A DNA stretch of 13,661 nt from DATEMK01 sp039914625 (lineage in GTDB: Bacteria > Bacteroidota > Bacteroidia > AKYH767-A > OLB10), in assembly GCA_039914625.1 (NCBI GenBank), contig JBDSOU010000056.1, forward strand, positions 1 to 13,661. The letters are read 5' to 3'. Within the stretch, counting starts at the first letter, position 1, and each line of letters begins with the position of its first letter. A model generated the notes under the pieces. It was not told the origin of the DNA. It ran no database searches and worked only from the letters and a program-made list of their open reading frames with translations. Shown here in pieces: positions 1 to 7,248 of this stretch. The translations under genes and the position numbers were made by a program.

Positions 1-1205
1 GTGGAAGGAGCGGTGCTTACTGTTGCAGCAAAAGTTAAGGTGCGCCCGTTTCCATTAATAGTAATGGTATTAACAGCCGACATTCCCCCGATCTGTGGTA
101 ATATCAATTGCTCATTATACGGACCGCTTCCAGCCACTACATTTACAACTATAGGTCCTGCAATATTACATCCTAATGCGTTTTTAAAAGCATTAAAAGT
201 CTGATAGTTAGTGCCGCCTGTTGCTACAGCAGAGTTGATGGTATAAGTTCCTCCCGGGAAAGGCGGGTTCACTGAAACCAATACCGGTGTGGAAAAATCT
301 GACAGGCTGCTGCAGATAACCTCGCACCTGTAATATAAGGTGGCTGTTGCAGGAGTAACAATTTGCGCTGAAGCCACTGTGCCACCCACATTAGTATAAG
401 TTCCTCCAATGGTGGGGGAACTTTGCCATTGATAAGTTTGTCCTGAACCACTGGAGTAGCCGCTAAGGTCTAATGTAATGCTTTGTCCAACGCATAGTCC
501 TGAGGAGGGGGATGCAGTAGATGTTCCGGCTGCAGGAGGAAATGTGCAGGGAGAGCCAGGAACAAAGTTGATGACAATTCTCGGGCGGATTGCGGGTGTT
601 CCCGATTCGGTTACTGTGATATTGCCGCAGCCGTCAGCCACGTCCTGACGCCATGTATGCGAGCCGTTAAAAGATAAGCCCGTAGTCCACTGGCATGCTG
701 GATTGCTTGTAAAGCCTCCTGTGGAGAGTCCTCCGCATACTTCCACCAGCAGGTTTCCGCCAGTATATGTAAAGGAGGATGTGCTGAATACCACATTGCC
801 TGCATATCCAGAAGTATAGGCATAGTTAGTGGGTCCATAAACGGTGCTTAAGCCCGTTTCCCAGGCTGTTGATACCAAACCGGTAATGCCGGTATTTTTC
901 AGCATAATGCTGTACCCTTCCTGTAAGTGACCGGTAAAAACGGTGGCATCCACCACCCAGCCTATCTGGTTGATAGTAGCCCCGCTGGTAATTCCTGCAC
1001 CGGCAAGTTCTGTTGCAGTGTACAGATATTGCCCTCTTGAAGCATAATAATAATCCTGTATCGGGCACGGATATGATGTTGTGGTGTTTGTACCATTATT
1101 GGCACCGATAATTACTGTTTGCGCATTTGCAAACTGCAGCATTAAGCTGCTGATAAAGATTATCGCCAAAGCAAAAATCTTTGAAGGGGTAAAATTGTTT
1201 TTCAT
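1..1205 (-). CDS. Large secreted Ig-like/beta-helix surface protein, N-terminal part (runs off left edge)
   Basis: The reading frame from the ATG at 1205 stays open for 401 codons to the window edge, so the C-terminus is missing. Residues 1-28 are a signal peptide (MKNNF..., a hydrophobic core, then a likely cleavage after ANA, before QT). Residues about 30-215 form a Thr/Gly/Tyr-rich beta domain of the kind that opens many Bacteroidota surface proteins. Residues about 225-312 look like an Ig-like domain with a CVGQSITL strand, a YQWQSS motif and a YYRCEV strand. From about 318 a new module starts (GTYTINSA, then NYQTFNAFKNAL, then ITINGNGRTL) that resembles the start of a right-handed beta-helix. 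Such proteins normally end in a T9SS sorting domain or a gliding-associated C-terminal domain; that part cannot be seen here. Inference: exported by Sec, then moved to the cell surface or medium by T9SS, possibly an adhesin. No enzymatic motif is visible in the available part. Confidence 0.85.
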   Translation of the reverse strand, partial: MKNNFTPSKIFALAIIFISSLMLQFANAQTVIIGANNGTNTTTSYPCPIQDYYYASRGQYLYTATELAGAGITSGATINQIGWVVDATVFTGHLQEGYSIMLKNTGITGLVSTAWETGLSTVYGPTNYAYTSGYAGNVVFSTSSFTYTGGNLLVEVCGGLSTGGFTSNPACQWTTGLSFNGSHTWRQDVADGCGNITVTESGTPAIRPRIVINFVPGSPCTFPPAAGTSTASPSSGLCVGQSITLDLSGYSSGSGQTYQWQSSPTIGGTYTNVGGTVASAQIVTPATATLYYRCEVICSSLSDFSTPVLVSVNPPFPGGTYTINSAVATGGTNYQTFNAFKNALGCNIAGPIVVNVVAGSGPYNEQLILPQIGGMSAVNTITINGNGRTLTFAATVSTAPS

Positions 1206-1229
1206 GATTTTGAATTTTAGTTATTGATG

Positions 1230-1272
1230 TATTTGTTAATGTTTGTTTAATGGGAATCTATTTGTTAATGTT
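1230..1272. repeat. 14-bp direct repeat in the leader of the surface-protein gene
   Basis: TATTTGTTAATGTT occurs exactly at 1230-1243 and again at 1259-1272, 29 bp apart, about 25 to 67 bases upstream of the ATG of the minus-strand surface protein. The core TGTTAAT is also in the palindrome at 1457-1473. This could be a pair of regulator sites or a chance repeat in AT-rich DNA. Confidence 0.5.
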
Positions 1273-1399
1273 AAATAATGTATCCGTTATGCTGAATTTT
1301 TACTCTGAGCTATTTAAAGCGAGGAGAACTAATTAATACTTTCCTTTAGCGAATCTAATTACTACGGGAAATCGAAACCGGGGGTATTTTTTTATTAAC

Positions 1400-1407
1400 C
1401 AAATGTA
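1400..1407 (-). promoter_or_regulatory. Possible -7 element of the surface-protein gene
   Basis: On the minus strand this reads TACATTTG, a full match to the Bacteroidota -7 consensus TAnnTTTG. No TTTG is seen at the usual -33 spacing. It would give a leader of nearly 190 nt, which is long, so the assignment is weak. Confidence 0.25.
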
Positions 1408-1456
1408 AATTTATAAATCTTATTTCTGAAATACAAGTTTTTGAAAAAAAACACTT

Positions 1457-1473
1457 ATTAACAATGTGTTAAT
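1457..1473. promoter_or_regulatory. Perfect 7-3-7 palindrome, possible operator
   Basis: ATTAACA-ATG-TGTTAAT is a perfect inverted repeat with 7-base arms and a 3-base centre. It lies about 50 bases upstream of the possible -7 element at 1400-1407, and its TGTTAAT half site recurs in the 14-bp direct repeat nearer the gene. It resembles a dimeric regulator site, but the AT-rich background makes chance possible. Confidence 0.3.
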
Positions 1474-1489
1474 TTAATTTAAAGTAATA

Positions 1490-1722
1490 CTAAAGTCGTA
1501 TAGGTTTAGTATGAAGCTGTGAGTCATCGTCTTTAATGCGCTGACCCTGAAGCGTAATATCGGTTTCGGTCACTAATGGCGGCACTGCATCACTGTTTAC
1601 ATCAATCAGGTAATGGGCACGAATGGCTTTTGGATATTTTCCGCGAGCCACTCACAACGTTCTGAGTTTCTTTCTTCGGAAAGAAGCCGGTGTTGAAAAG
1701 TTATGCGATGATAAATCAACAT
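1490..1722 (-). pseudogene. Possible decayed or frameshifted gene fragment, unidentified
   Basis: On the minus strand two short open frames overlap. The first runs from an ATG at 1722 to a TGA at 1606-1608 (38 residues, including LLSEERNSERCEWLAENI). The second runs from a GTG at 1651, directly after an in-frame TGA, to a TAG at 1490-1492 (53 residues, including KYPKAIRAHYLIDVNSDAV and TETDITLQGQRIKDD). Both have a protein-like residue mix, and the patch is clearly richer in G+C than its AT-rich flanks. A simple reading is one coding sequence broken by a frameshift near 1606-1651. I do not recognise the family. A 9-bp hairpin with a cTTCGg tetraloop (1666-1687, plus sense) lies inside, so a structured RNA is an alternative. 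It could also be chance. Confidence 0.25.
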
Positions 1723-1803
1723 GCACTTTATTTTTTTACTTGTTAATTATTATGGGGAAAGCGCTAACACAAATGAAATTATGACAAAGCGAAATACAAA
1801 TTT

Positions 1804-1827
1804 AAAAAAGAAATTTCAGAAACTGAA
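1804..1827 (-). terminator. Weak terminator-like hairpin after the EptA-like gene
   Basis: In minus-strand sense, TTCAG-TTT-CTGAA forms a short hairpin followed by ATTTCTTTTTT, about 55 bases past the stop codon of the EptA-like gene. The stem is only 5 bp, so this is a weak candidate. Confidence 0.3.
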
Positions 1828-1882
1828 GGATTGTTGAAAAAAAAGTTTAATTCTGGTCAGTTCTGAGGATTGATCTCTGAAT

Positions 1883-3598
1883 TTATCTGCATTTTTCAAC
1901 CAACTCCTTTTCCTTTATCAACTGATCTTCAAAAGCTGCAATTTTATTATCAGGGAGTAAAATCATTCTTTTTTCCTGTTCGGTGAAATCAACGGATGAA
2001 ATACTTTTTGTTACTTGCCGACCAGGGAAATTAATATTTGCAAGATCGGAGAGAGTATAAAAAATATCTTCACCGGCAATAATTTTTTTGTTTTTATTTT
2101 TCAAAAGCGCACTATATTTTCCAGAATAATTTTTTTGGAATGTTGAATCTACATAAACAAAGAATGGAATTCTGAAACTTGCTTCACTGAAAGTACCTCC
2201 ATGCCCGGTGAGGTTGCGGCAATCGTCAAACAAATCTTCACCATGATCTGATGCGTAAAATAAACAGGAAGTTTTGTTTCCCGTTTCAATCATAGAAATC
2301 AAGCTGTCAAGAATAAAATCCTGGTACAACATGCTGTTGTCAAAATAATCAGTGACTTTTTGTTTTGAACGCACATTATAATATCCTTCTTTGTTCAATT
2401 TATCCATGTTATCTTTTCCGAAAATATCAAAAGCAGGCGGATACCGGTCTTCATATTTCAGGTGATTGCCATTAAGATGAACAACAATAAAAAGGTTTTG
2501 ATTTTGTGAAATAATATTTTTGAATTGCGGAATTAATACTTCATCATAACTTTCGGTAATACTTTTAAAACCTGTTGTACATGAAATGCTGTCGGCATCT
2601 TCCATATGAATTCTTAACCGGTAAGCATCATCTTTTTGATTGCTGATCCAATATGTTTTATATCCTGCTTCTTTAAAAAGGTGCAAAATACTTCTGCTCT
2701 TTGAATGATCTTCGTAGTTAGCAGCACCTACAGGAGTTAACATTATGGCAAGTGATTTCAGTGTTGAATTATGCGAAGTAATCGCATCATCAAAAAAAAC
2801 GATTGACTTTCTTTTATTCAATAGCGGAGTTGTTTCCCGTTGGTATCCGTAAGCAGACCAGTTTTGTTTACGGCACGATTCCCCGATTACTAAAACGATG
2901 ATTTTTTTTGCAGAATCAGCATCCATATTTACTGCATGAAAAGAAAATTGTGAAGCGATTTTTCGATTTTTAGCCAGATTCTTTGCCTCGCCTTTATAAG
3001 AGGAAACGGCATTGTAACAATACAGCGGGTAACATTCTTTGTTAATTATTTCCCTGACGTAAGCATGGTAGCCGAATTTCTCATAGCGTGTGAAGTACAA
3101 CCCGGAAATAATAAAAAGCAATACTCCGGCCAACAGCATTTTCCATGCAAACTTTTCCTCTAATTTTCGCGGAATAAATTTACTGATCAAGATAAAAATA
3201 AATACCAGCGCAAGCCATGAAATGATAAGAGGCAACACATATCCATCAATAAATTCTTTTAATTCTTCTGCATTGGTATTAACCACTGCCGCATAAGCAT
3301 TAACATTCAATCGCGCTTTATAAAATATAAGCATGCCGAGGGAAAAACTACCCAACACCAGTGAACAGGCAAAAACAATCCAGGTAACTATTTTTAATTT
3401 GTTCCGGAAAATAAAAAGTATGGCACTAAAAAAACCTACGGATATTAACAGCGCAAAAAAGCGGTGAGCAAAAGTTATAAAATCTATTGCAAATGTGAAA
3501 TACAAATCCGGTAAAAGAAAAATTGCGAATAATAAAAAAATCCAGAATGATTTTAAAGAATGTAATTTTTCAGAAAGGGTATTTTCTATTTTATCCAT
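1883..3598 (-). CDS. EptA-like phosphoethanolamine transferase (sulfatase-fold membrane enzyme)
   Basis: This 571-residue protein has about five N-terminal membrane helices (roughly 18-34, 38-63, 69-92, 121-141, 152-169) and then a periplasmic alkaline-phosphatase/sulfatase-fold domain. The active-site pattern of phosphoethanolamine transferases is complete: GESCR with Glu240, the nucleophile in NSTLKS with Thr279, HxxxxH at 374-379 (HLNGNH), and SDHGE with Asp451 and His452. Known family members move phosphoethanolamine from phosphatidylethanolamine to lipid A, LPS core or other glycans on the periplasmic face, using zinc. The acceptor here cannot be told from sequence. The frame is open upstream to a TTG at 3685, but the added 29 residues look nothing like the family and would contain the -7 element at 3619-3626, so the ATG at 3598 is preferred. 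It is divergent from the dehydrogenase gene and apparently a single-gene unit. Confidence 0.9.
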   Translation of the reverse strand: MDKIENTLSEKLHSLKSFWIFLLFAIFLLPDLYFTFAIDFITFAHRFFALLISVGFFSAILFIFRNKLKIVTWIVFACSLVLGSFSLGMLIFYKARLNVNAYAAVVNTNAEELKEFIDGYVLPLIISWLALVFIFILISKFIPRKLEEKFAWKMLLAGVLLFIISGLYFTRYEKFGYHAYVREIINKECYPLYCYNAVSSYKGEAKNLAKNRKIASQFSFHAVNMDADSAKKIIVLVIGESCRKQNWSAYGYQRETTPLLNKRKSIVFFDDAITSHNSTLKSLAIMLTPVGAANYEDHSKSRSILHLFKEAGYKTYWISNQKDDAYRLRIHMEDADSISCTTGFKSITESYDEVLIPQFKNIISQNQNLFIVVHLNGNHLKYEDRYPPAFDIFGKDNMDKLNKEGYYNVRSKQKVTDYFDNSMLYQDFILDSLISMIETGNKTSCLFYASDHGEDLFDDCRNLTGHGGTFSEASFRIPFFVYVDSTFQKNYSGKYSALLKNKNKKIIAGEDIFYTLSDLANINFPGRQVTKSISSVDFTEQEKRMILLPDNKIAAFEDQLIKEKELVEKCR

Positions 3599-3618
3599 CC
3601 AAAGCGGTAAATTGGCGG

Positions 3619-3626
3619 CAAAGCTA
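3619..3626 (-). promoter_or_regulatory. -7 promoter element of the EptA-like gene
   Basis: The minus strand reads TAGCTTTG, a full match to TAnnTTTG, 20 bases upstream of the ATG at 3598. Transcription would start near 3612, giving a leader of about 14 nt. The -33 position is T-rich (TTTTTC) but is not TTTG. It lies inside the upstream extension of the frame and therefore supports the ATG start. Confidence 0.5.
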
Positions 3627-3742
3627 TTAAATTGAATTCTTGAAAAAGTTTCTGAACTTTTGCACAACTTTACGCAAAATTTCAAATGAGCAATTTGATT
3701 TAAAACTTATAAGGTGATAAGAGAATTATAAAGCGATACATA

Positions 3743-4912
3743 ATGGATGATAAAATAACGGTGGGTGTTATCGGTTCCGGTGCAATGGGGTCAGGTATTG
3801 CACAGGTTGCTGCAACGGCAGGTCATAAGGTTATTGTTTATGACAGCAGCAGTTCTGCAATTGAAAAATCAAAATCCAGCCTGGAAAGTTCTCTGAAAAA
3901 GTTAATTGAGAAGCAAAAAATTACAGAACAAACAGCAAAGGAAATCTCTCAAAAAATAAATTACTCCGAAAGATTCAGTTCATTTAAGGAGTGCGGAATG
4001 ATCATTGAAGCTATTGTAGAAAATCTGGAAACGAAACAAAAAGTTTTTGCTGAAGCCGAGAAGATTGTTTCTGAAAATTGCATTCTCGCTACCAATACAT
4101 CATCGCTTTCTATTGCTTCTGTTGCCTCAGCCTGTAAAAAACCTGAACGTGTCTTAGGAATTCATTTTTTTAATCCTGCTCAGATAATGCCATTAGTTGA
4201 AATCATTCCTTCGCTTTCAACAAGTGAAACTATTTTAACGGAATCAAAAAAGCTTACTGACAGTTGGAGGAAAACCACAGTGGTTGCAAAAGACACTCCC
4301 GGATTTATTGTAAACCGTGTGGCGCGTCCATTTTACGGTGAGGCTATAAGAATTTTTGAAGAAAACATTGCGGATATTGCAACTATTGATTGGGCAATGA
4401 AAGAAATTGGCGGGTTTAAAATGGGCCCTTTTGAGCTGATGGATTTCATCGGCAATGATGTAAATTATAAAGTGACTGAAACAGTATGGGAACAATTTTT
4501 TTATGACTCGCGTTACAAACCCTCGCTAACGCAAAAAAGATTATTTGAATCGGGAAGGTTCGGAAAAAAAACAGGAAGAGGATATTATGATTATGCTGAA
4601 GGAGCAGTGAATCCTGAGCCGAAGAAAGATAAGGCGTTGGGAGAAAAAATATTTTTACGGATTCTTTCCATGCTTATGAATGAAGCAGCGGATGCAGTTT
4701 ATCTGAATGTTGCAAGCAAAGAAGATGTTGATCTTGCAATGACAAAAGGCGTGAATTACCCGAAAGGGCTTTTGAAATGGTCAGATGAAATGGGACTGGA
4801 AAAAATTTATGACCAGTTAAAAAATCTGCAGGAAGAATATGGTGAAGAACGTTACCGCCCGAGTGTGTTGATGAAAAGAATGGCAGGCAAGGGAGAAAAA
4901 TTTTTTACATAA
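3743..4912 (+). CDS. 3-hydroxyacyl-CoA dehydrogenase with two C-terminal 3HCDH domains
   Basis: This 389-residue cytoplasmic enzyme is predicted to oxidise L-3-hydroxyacyl-CoA to 3-oxoacyl-CoA with NAD+, in fatty-acid beta-oxidation, butyryl-CoA metabolism or the PaaH step of phenylacetate breakdown. The N-terminal Rossmann domain has GSGAMG at 11-16. The catalytic set of the family is present: Ser120 in NTSS, the His141-Glu153 pair in HFFNPAQIMPLVEI, and Asn191 in PGFIVNR. A first C-terminal domain covers about 185-285 (ending GRGYYDY) and a second, shorter copy about 301-387 (LMNEAADAVYLNVASKEDVD, then GVNYPKGLLKW). No enoyl-CoA hydratase domain is attached, and no other beta-oxidation or phenylacetate gene is in the window, so the pathway is open. 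Its 3' end overlaps the convergent 96-codon gene by 8 bp. Confidence 0.93.
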   Translation: MDDKITVGVIGSGAMGSGIAQVAATAGHKVIVYDSSSSAIEKSKSSLESSLKKLIEKQKITEQTAKEISQKINYSERFSSFKECGMIIEAIVENLETKQKVFAEAEKIVSENCILATNTSSLSIASVASACKKPERVLGIHFFNPAQIMPLVEIIPSLSTSETILTESKKLTDSWRKTTVVAKDTPGFIVNRVARPFYGEAIRIFEENIADIATIDWAMKEIGGFKMGPFELMDFIGNDVNYKVTETVWEQFFYDSRYKPSLTQKRLFESGRFGKKTGRGYYDYAEGAVNPEPKKDKALGEKIFLRILSMLMNEAADAVYLNVASKEDVDLAMTKGVNYPKGLLKWSDEMGLEKIYDQLKNLQEEYGEERYRPSVLMKRMAGKGEKFFT

Positions 4913-5195
4913 ACAAATTCGGATTATCGCCCAATAAATTTCTAAGATTTTCTGTTCTTTTTGCCAATTCTTTAATTAGTTTTAAATCTTCTTCAGACAA
5001 ACCTATATGCTCCAATCCTTTTTTTGTTTCGGCAAAGGTTTTATCTTTCGTTTCATCTTTGGTATCAAAAAGAATGTATGACAGCAATTTTTCGTTCATT
5101 AATTCACGATCCGCTGCATTCATATTTTCCATCATCCCCCGGATGATGTTTATTTTTTCTGTAACGCTCATATTCTTGTTAATTTTCCTGATCAT
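4905..5195 (-). CDS. Small charged helical protein of unknown function, downstream of the histidine kinase
   Basis: This 96-residue protein is rich in Lys, Glu, Asn and Met and looks wholly helical; I do not recognise the family. There is no signal peptide or membrane segment. Two starts are possible, the ATG at 5195 (MIRKINKN) and a second at 5171 (MSVTEKIN); the longer is given, 11 bases after the stop of the kinase gene, which suggests co-transcription with it. The final codon is Met, and the stop lies inside the 3' end of the convergent dehydrogenase gene, with an 8-bp overlap (4905-4912). Inference: the position suggests a partner or modulator of the kinase, but there is no receiver-domain motif and the link rests on proximity only. 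Codon-like structure and the tight spacing make it likely to be real. Confidence 0.65.
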   Translation of the reverse strand: MIRKINKNMSVTEKINIIRGMMENMNAADRELMNEKLLSYILFDTKDETKDKTFAETKKGLEHIGLSEEDLKLIKELAKRTENLRNLLGDNPNLFM

Positions 5196-5206
5196 AATTT
5201 TATTTT

Positions 5207-6967
5207 TTATACGGGAACAAATTCTGCTTTAGCAATATCTTCTGAGTTTTTATTATTTGATTTAGACCATGTAAAATGGAAAGCAGCTCCCTGCCCTTTT
5301 TCTGAGTCCACCCATATTTGCCCGCCCTGGTCTTCTATAATTTTTTTAACAATTGCCAATCCCACACCGGTACTTTCTACCTCATCTCGCGCATTTAAGG
5401 TCTGGAAAATCACAAAAATTTTATCATGATACTGTTTTTCAATTCCCGGTCCGTTGTCCGTTACTTTGAAATGCCAGAAACCTTTTTCTTCCTCAGCGCT
5501 CACCTGTATTTTGATTTCACCTTTGTCATTATATTTTATTGCATTGTTGACAAGGTTCATAAAAACCTGCTGCAGCTTAATTTTATCAGTATGCAGAATC
5601 GGGAGCTTATGATTGACATCTATTTTGCAATTATCAGGCGGACCAATCAGATCAAAAGTTTCTTTCAAAAGTATTCGTGTATCAAATGAAACAAATTGAC
5701 CTTTGTTTTTTCCTGCTTTTGAATAATCAAGAATTCCATTGATGAGCGCTTCCATTCGGATAACACGCCCTTTTATGATTTTAAAATTCTGAATAGAAGC
5801 AGGAGGCAGCGTTGCGCCAATATCTTCCTCAATCCATCCTGTCAGATTACCGATAGCACGCAGGGGAGCTTTCAGATCATGCGAAACGATGTAAGCAAAC
5901 TTGTCAAGCTCTTTATTTGTTTTTTCAAGGTTAACGAGATATTCCGCCATTTTTTCTTCAGCGGTTTTTCGCGCGGTGATATCGCTTTCAATTAAAATAT
6001 ATTTTGTAATGTTTTGCTGCTGATCTAAAATAGGAGTAACGCTTGCCTGAATCCAGATTTTGGTTCCGTCTTTTTTGTATTTGAGCAGCTCCTCGGTGTA
6101 GCTTTCTTTTGATAAGAGGTTTTGTTTTAACTGAGCTTTAGTATCATGGCTTATTTCATCAGTAACAATTATTTCGTCAGGATTTTTTCCTACAATTTCA
6201 GCAAATGTATAACCGGTCATCCGGGTAAAACCATCGTTGACCCATTCGGCAATTCCATTCATGTCAGTGATGGTGACACCATTATTCGCTTTACTCGCGA
6301 CCATAGAAAGTTTCTTCAGCTCTGTGTTTTTTACAGCAAGTTCATCTTTTTTGGAATTGATATCTGCGATAATTGCATTTTTACTTTTTTCAATGTAATC
6401 CGATTGCGAGGTCAAAACGAGTACGGCTACCACACCAGTCATTAAAAAATCAAGATCAATTAAATTCGGTTCGGTTCCGATCAAATCATACGAAGTCCAA
6501 TTAGTATATTGATCTATAATGTAGAAATACACAATGTGCATAACAGAAAGAGCGGCAAGAATTTTTCCGCCTTTGTTGCCAATGAGCATGTAGCCGGCAA
6601 GAATAAGACCCGCGAAATAAAACACACCTGAATTGCGCACACCTCCTTCGTAATAAGAAACAACATGCAACAATGTAAATAATAAAAGAACCAAACTCAT
6701 ATAAGCAAACCGCTGCTTTTTATGAAATAACAGTCCAAAATAATTTGCAAAAAGCAAAAGGAAAAGAAATGAAATAATTCCTTTTACCAACCCTTCACCT
6801 GTTAACACGATACATGCCTGGTAAAACAGGGCGATGTACGCAATTAATGAAAATATCGTGGTAATTTTAAAAAGCCGGAACCGTTGCTGCGATACAAGAT
6901 CATTTTCTGAAATGGTATCACTAAACGCCTCGAGGATGAGTATTTTTCTGACCGAACGGAAGTTCAT
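5207..6967 (-). CDS. Membrane PAS-domain sensor histidine kinase
   Basis: This 586-residue protein starts with six predicted membrane helices (about 34-56, 61-81, 88-104, 114-130, 134-151, 172-187). A short coiled linker (190-217) leads to a PAS domain (about 219-332, with GVTITDMNGIAEWVN and YKKDGTKIW). The HisKA dimerisation domain follows (352-418) with the phospho-acceptor His363 in VSHDLKAPLR. The HATPase_c domain (about 455-570) shows the N box (QQVFMNLVNNAIKYN, Asn471 and Asn475), the G1 box DNGPGI (504-509) and the G2 box GVGLAIV (534-540). All catalytic motifs are intact. The PAS-to-HisKA arrangement with AxRKxAEEKM resembles the bacteriophytochrome-like kinases common in Bacteroidota. 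No response regulator gene is adjacent, so it is an orphan kinase here, and its signal is unknown. A 96-codon gene follows 11 bases downstream. Confidence 0.93.
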   Translation of the reverse strand: MNFRSVRKILILEAFSDTISENDLVSQQRFRLFKITTIFSLIAYIALFYQACIVLTGEGLVKGIISFLFLLLFANYFGLLFHKKQRFAYMSLVLLLFTLLHVVSYYEGGVRNSGVFYFAGLILAGYMLIGNKGGKILAALSVMHIVYFYIIDQYTNWTSYDLIGTEPNLIDLDFLMTGVVAVLVLTSQSDYIEKSKNAIIADINSKKDELAVKNTELKKLSMVASKANNGVTITDMNGIAEWVNDGFTRMTGYTFAEIVGKNPDEIIVTDEISHDTKAQLKQNLLSKESYTEELLKYKKDGTKIWIQASVTPILDQQQNITKYILIESDITARKTAEEKMAEYLVNLEKTNKELDKFAYIVSHDLKAPLRAIGNLTGWIEEDIGATLPPASIQNFKIIKGRVIRMEALINGILDYSKAGKNKGQFVSFDTRILLKETFDLIGPPDNCKIDVNHKLPILHTDKIKLQQVFMNLVNNAIKYNDKGEIKIQVSAEEEKGFWHFKVTDNGPGIEKQYHDKIFVIFQTLNARDEVESTGVGLAIVKKIIEDQGGQIWVDSEKGQGAAFHFTWSKSNNKNSEDIAKAEFVPV

Positions 6968-7070
6968 TGAAACAGTTTATACGCAGGTTACGGAAAAGGT
7001 TTGCTTTTTGTAATAATAAAAAGGAAAGTATTGTGAAGGGGGGCGAGCGGAAGAGAGGATGAGCAATTTT

Positions 7071-7097
7071 CCTTTTTTAATTCAAATTAAAAAAAGG
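7071..7097. repeat. AT-rich imperfect inverted repeat in the kinase/transporter intergenic region
   Basis: CCTTTTTTAATT at 7071-7082 is mirrored by AATTAAAAAAAGG at 7085-7097, with one extra A and almost no loop. A T-rich run (TTTTTCTTTTT) follows on the plus strand after a GGGGAGGG tract. It sits between two divergent genes, where a terminator is not expected, so it may be a regulatory or structural site. The rest of this 281-bp gap (6968-7248) shows no full TAnnTTTG box; the nearest is TTCCTTTG at 7236-7243, just before the transporter ATG. Confidence 0.35.
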
Positions 7098-7248
7098 GGA
7101 GGGTTTTTCTTTTTAATGCACTATGCCATTGTATGCGAAGACCCAAGATAAATAAGTTAATTTAAAAGCTTTATTTTCGTCTCCAAAGTTTCCGGGGCTA
7201 CAAAAACGGAGATTCAAAAAGTGAACAAATTTTAATTCCTTTGAAATT

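Larger units (their letters stand above)
1206..1882. other. Gene-poor region between the surface protein and the EptA-like gene
   Basis: These 677 bases hold no intact gene that I can support. From left to right they contain the leader of the surface protein with a 14-bp direct repeat, a possible -7 element at 1400-1407, a 17-bp palindrome at 1457-1473, a GC-richer patch (about 45% over 1501-1710, counted by hand) with coding-like frames at 1490-1722, and an AT-rich tail beyond the stop codon of the next minus-strand gene. The rest is very AT-rich and without visible structure. Confidence 0.6.

Noticed and set aside
1..204. Plus-strand frame at the left edge
   Set aside because: It is antisense to the secreted-protein frame and has no protein-like features.
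269..1068. Minus-strand frames at 269-451, 611-838 and 826-1068
   Set aside because: All lie inside the long open frame of the secreted protein and are shadows in other frames.
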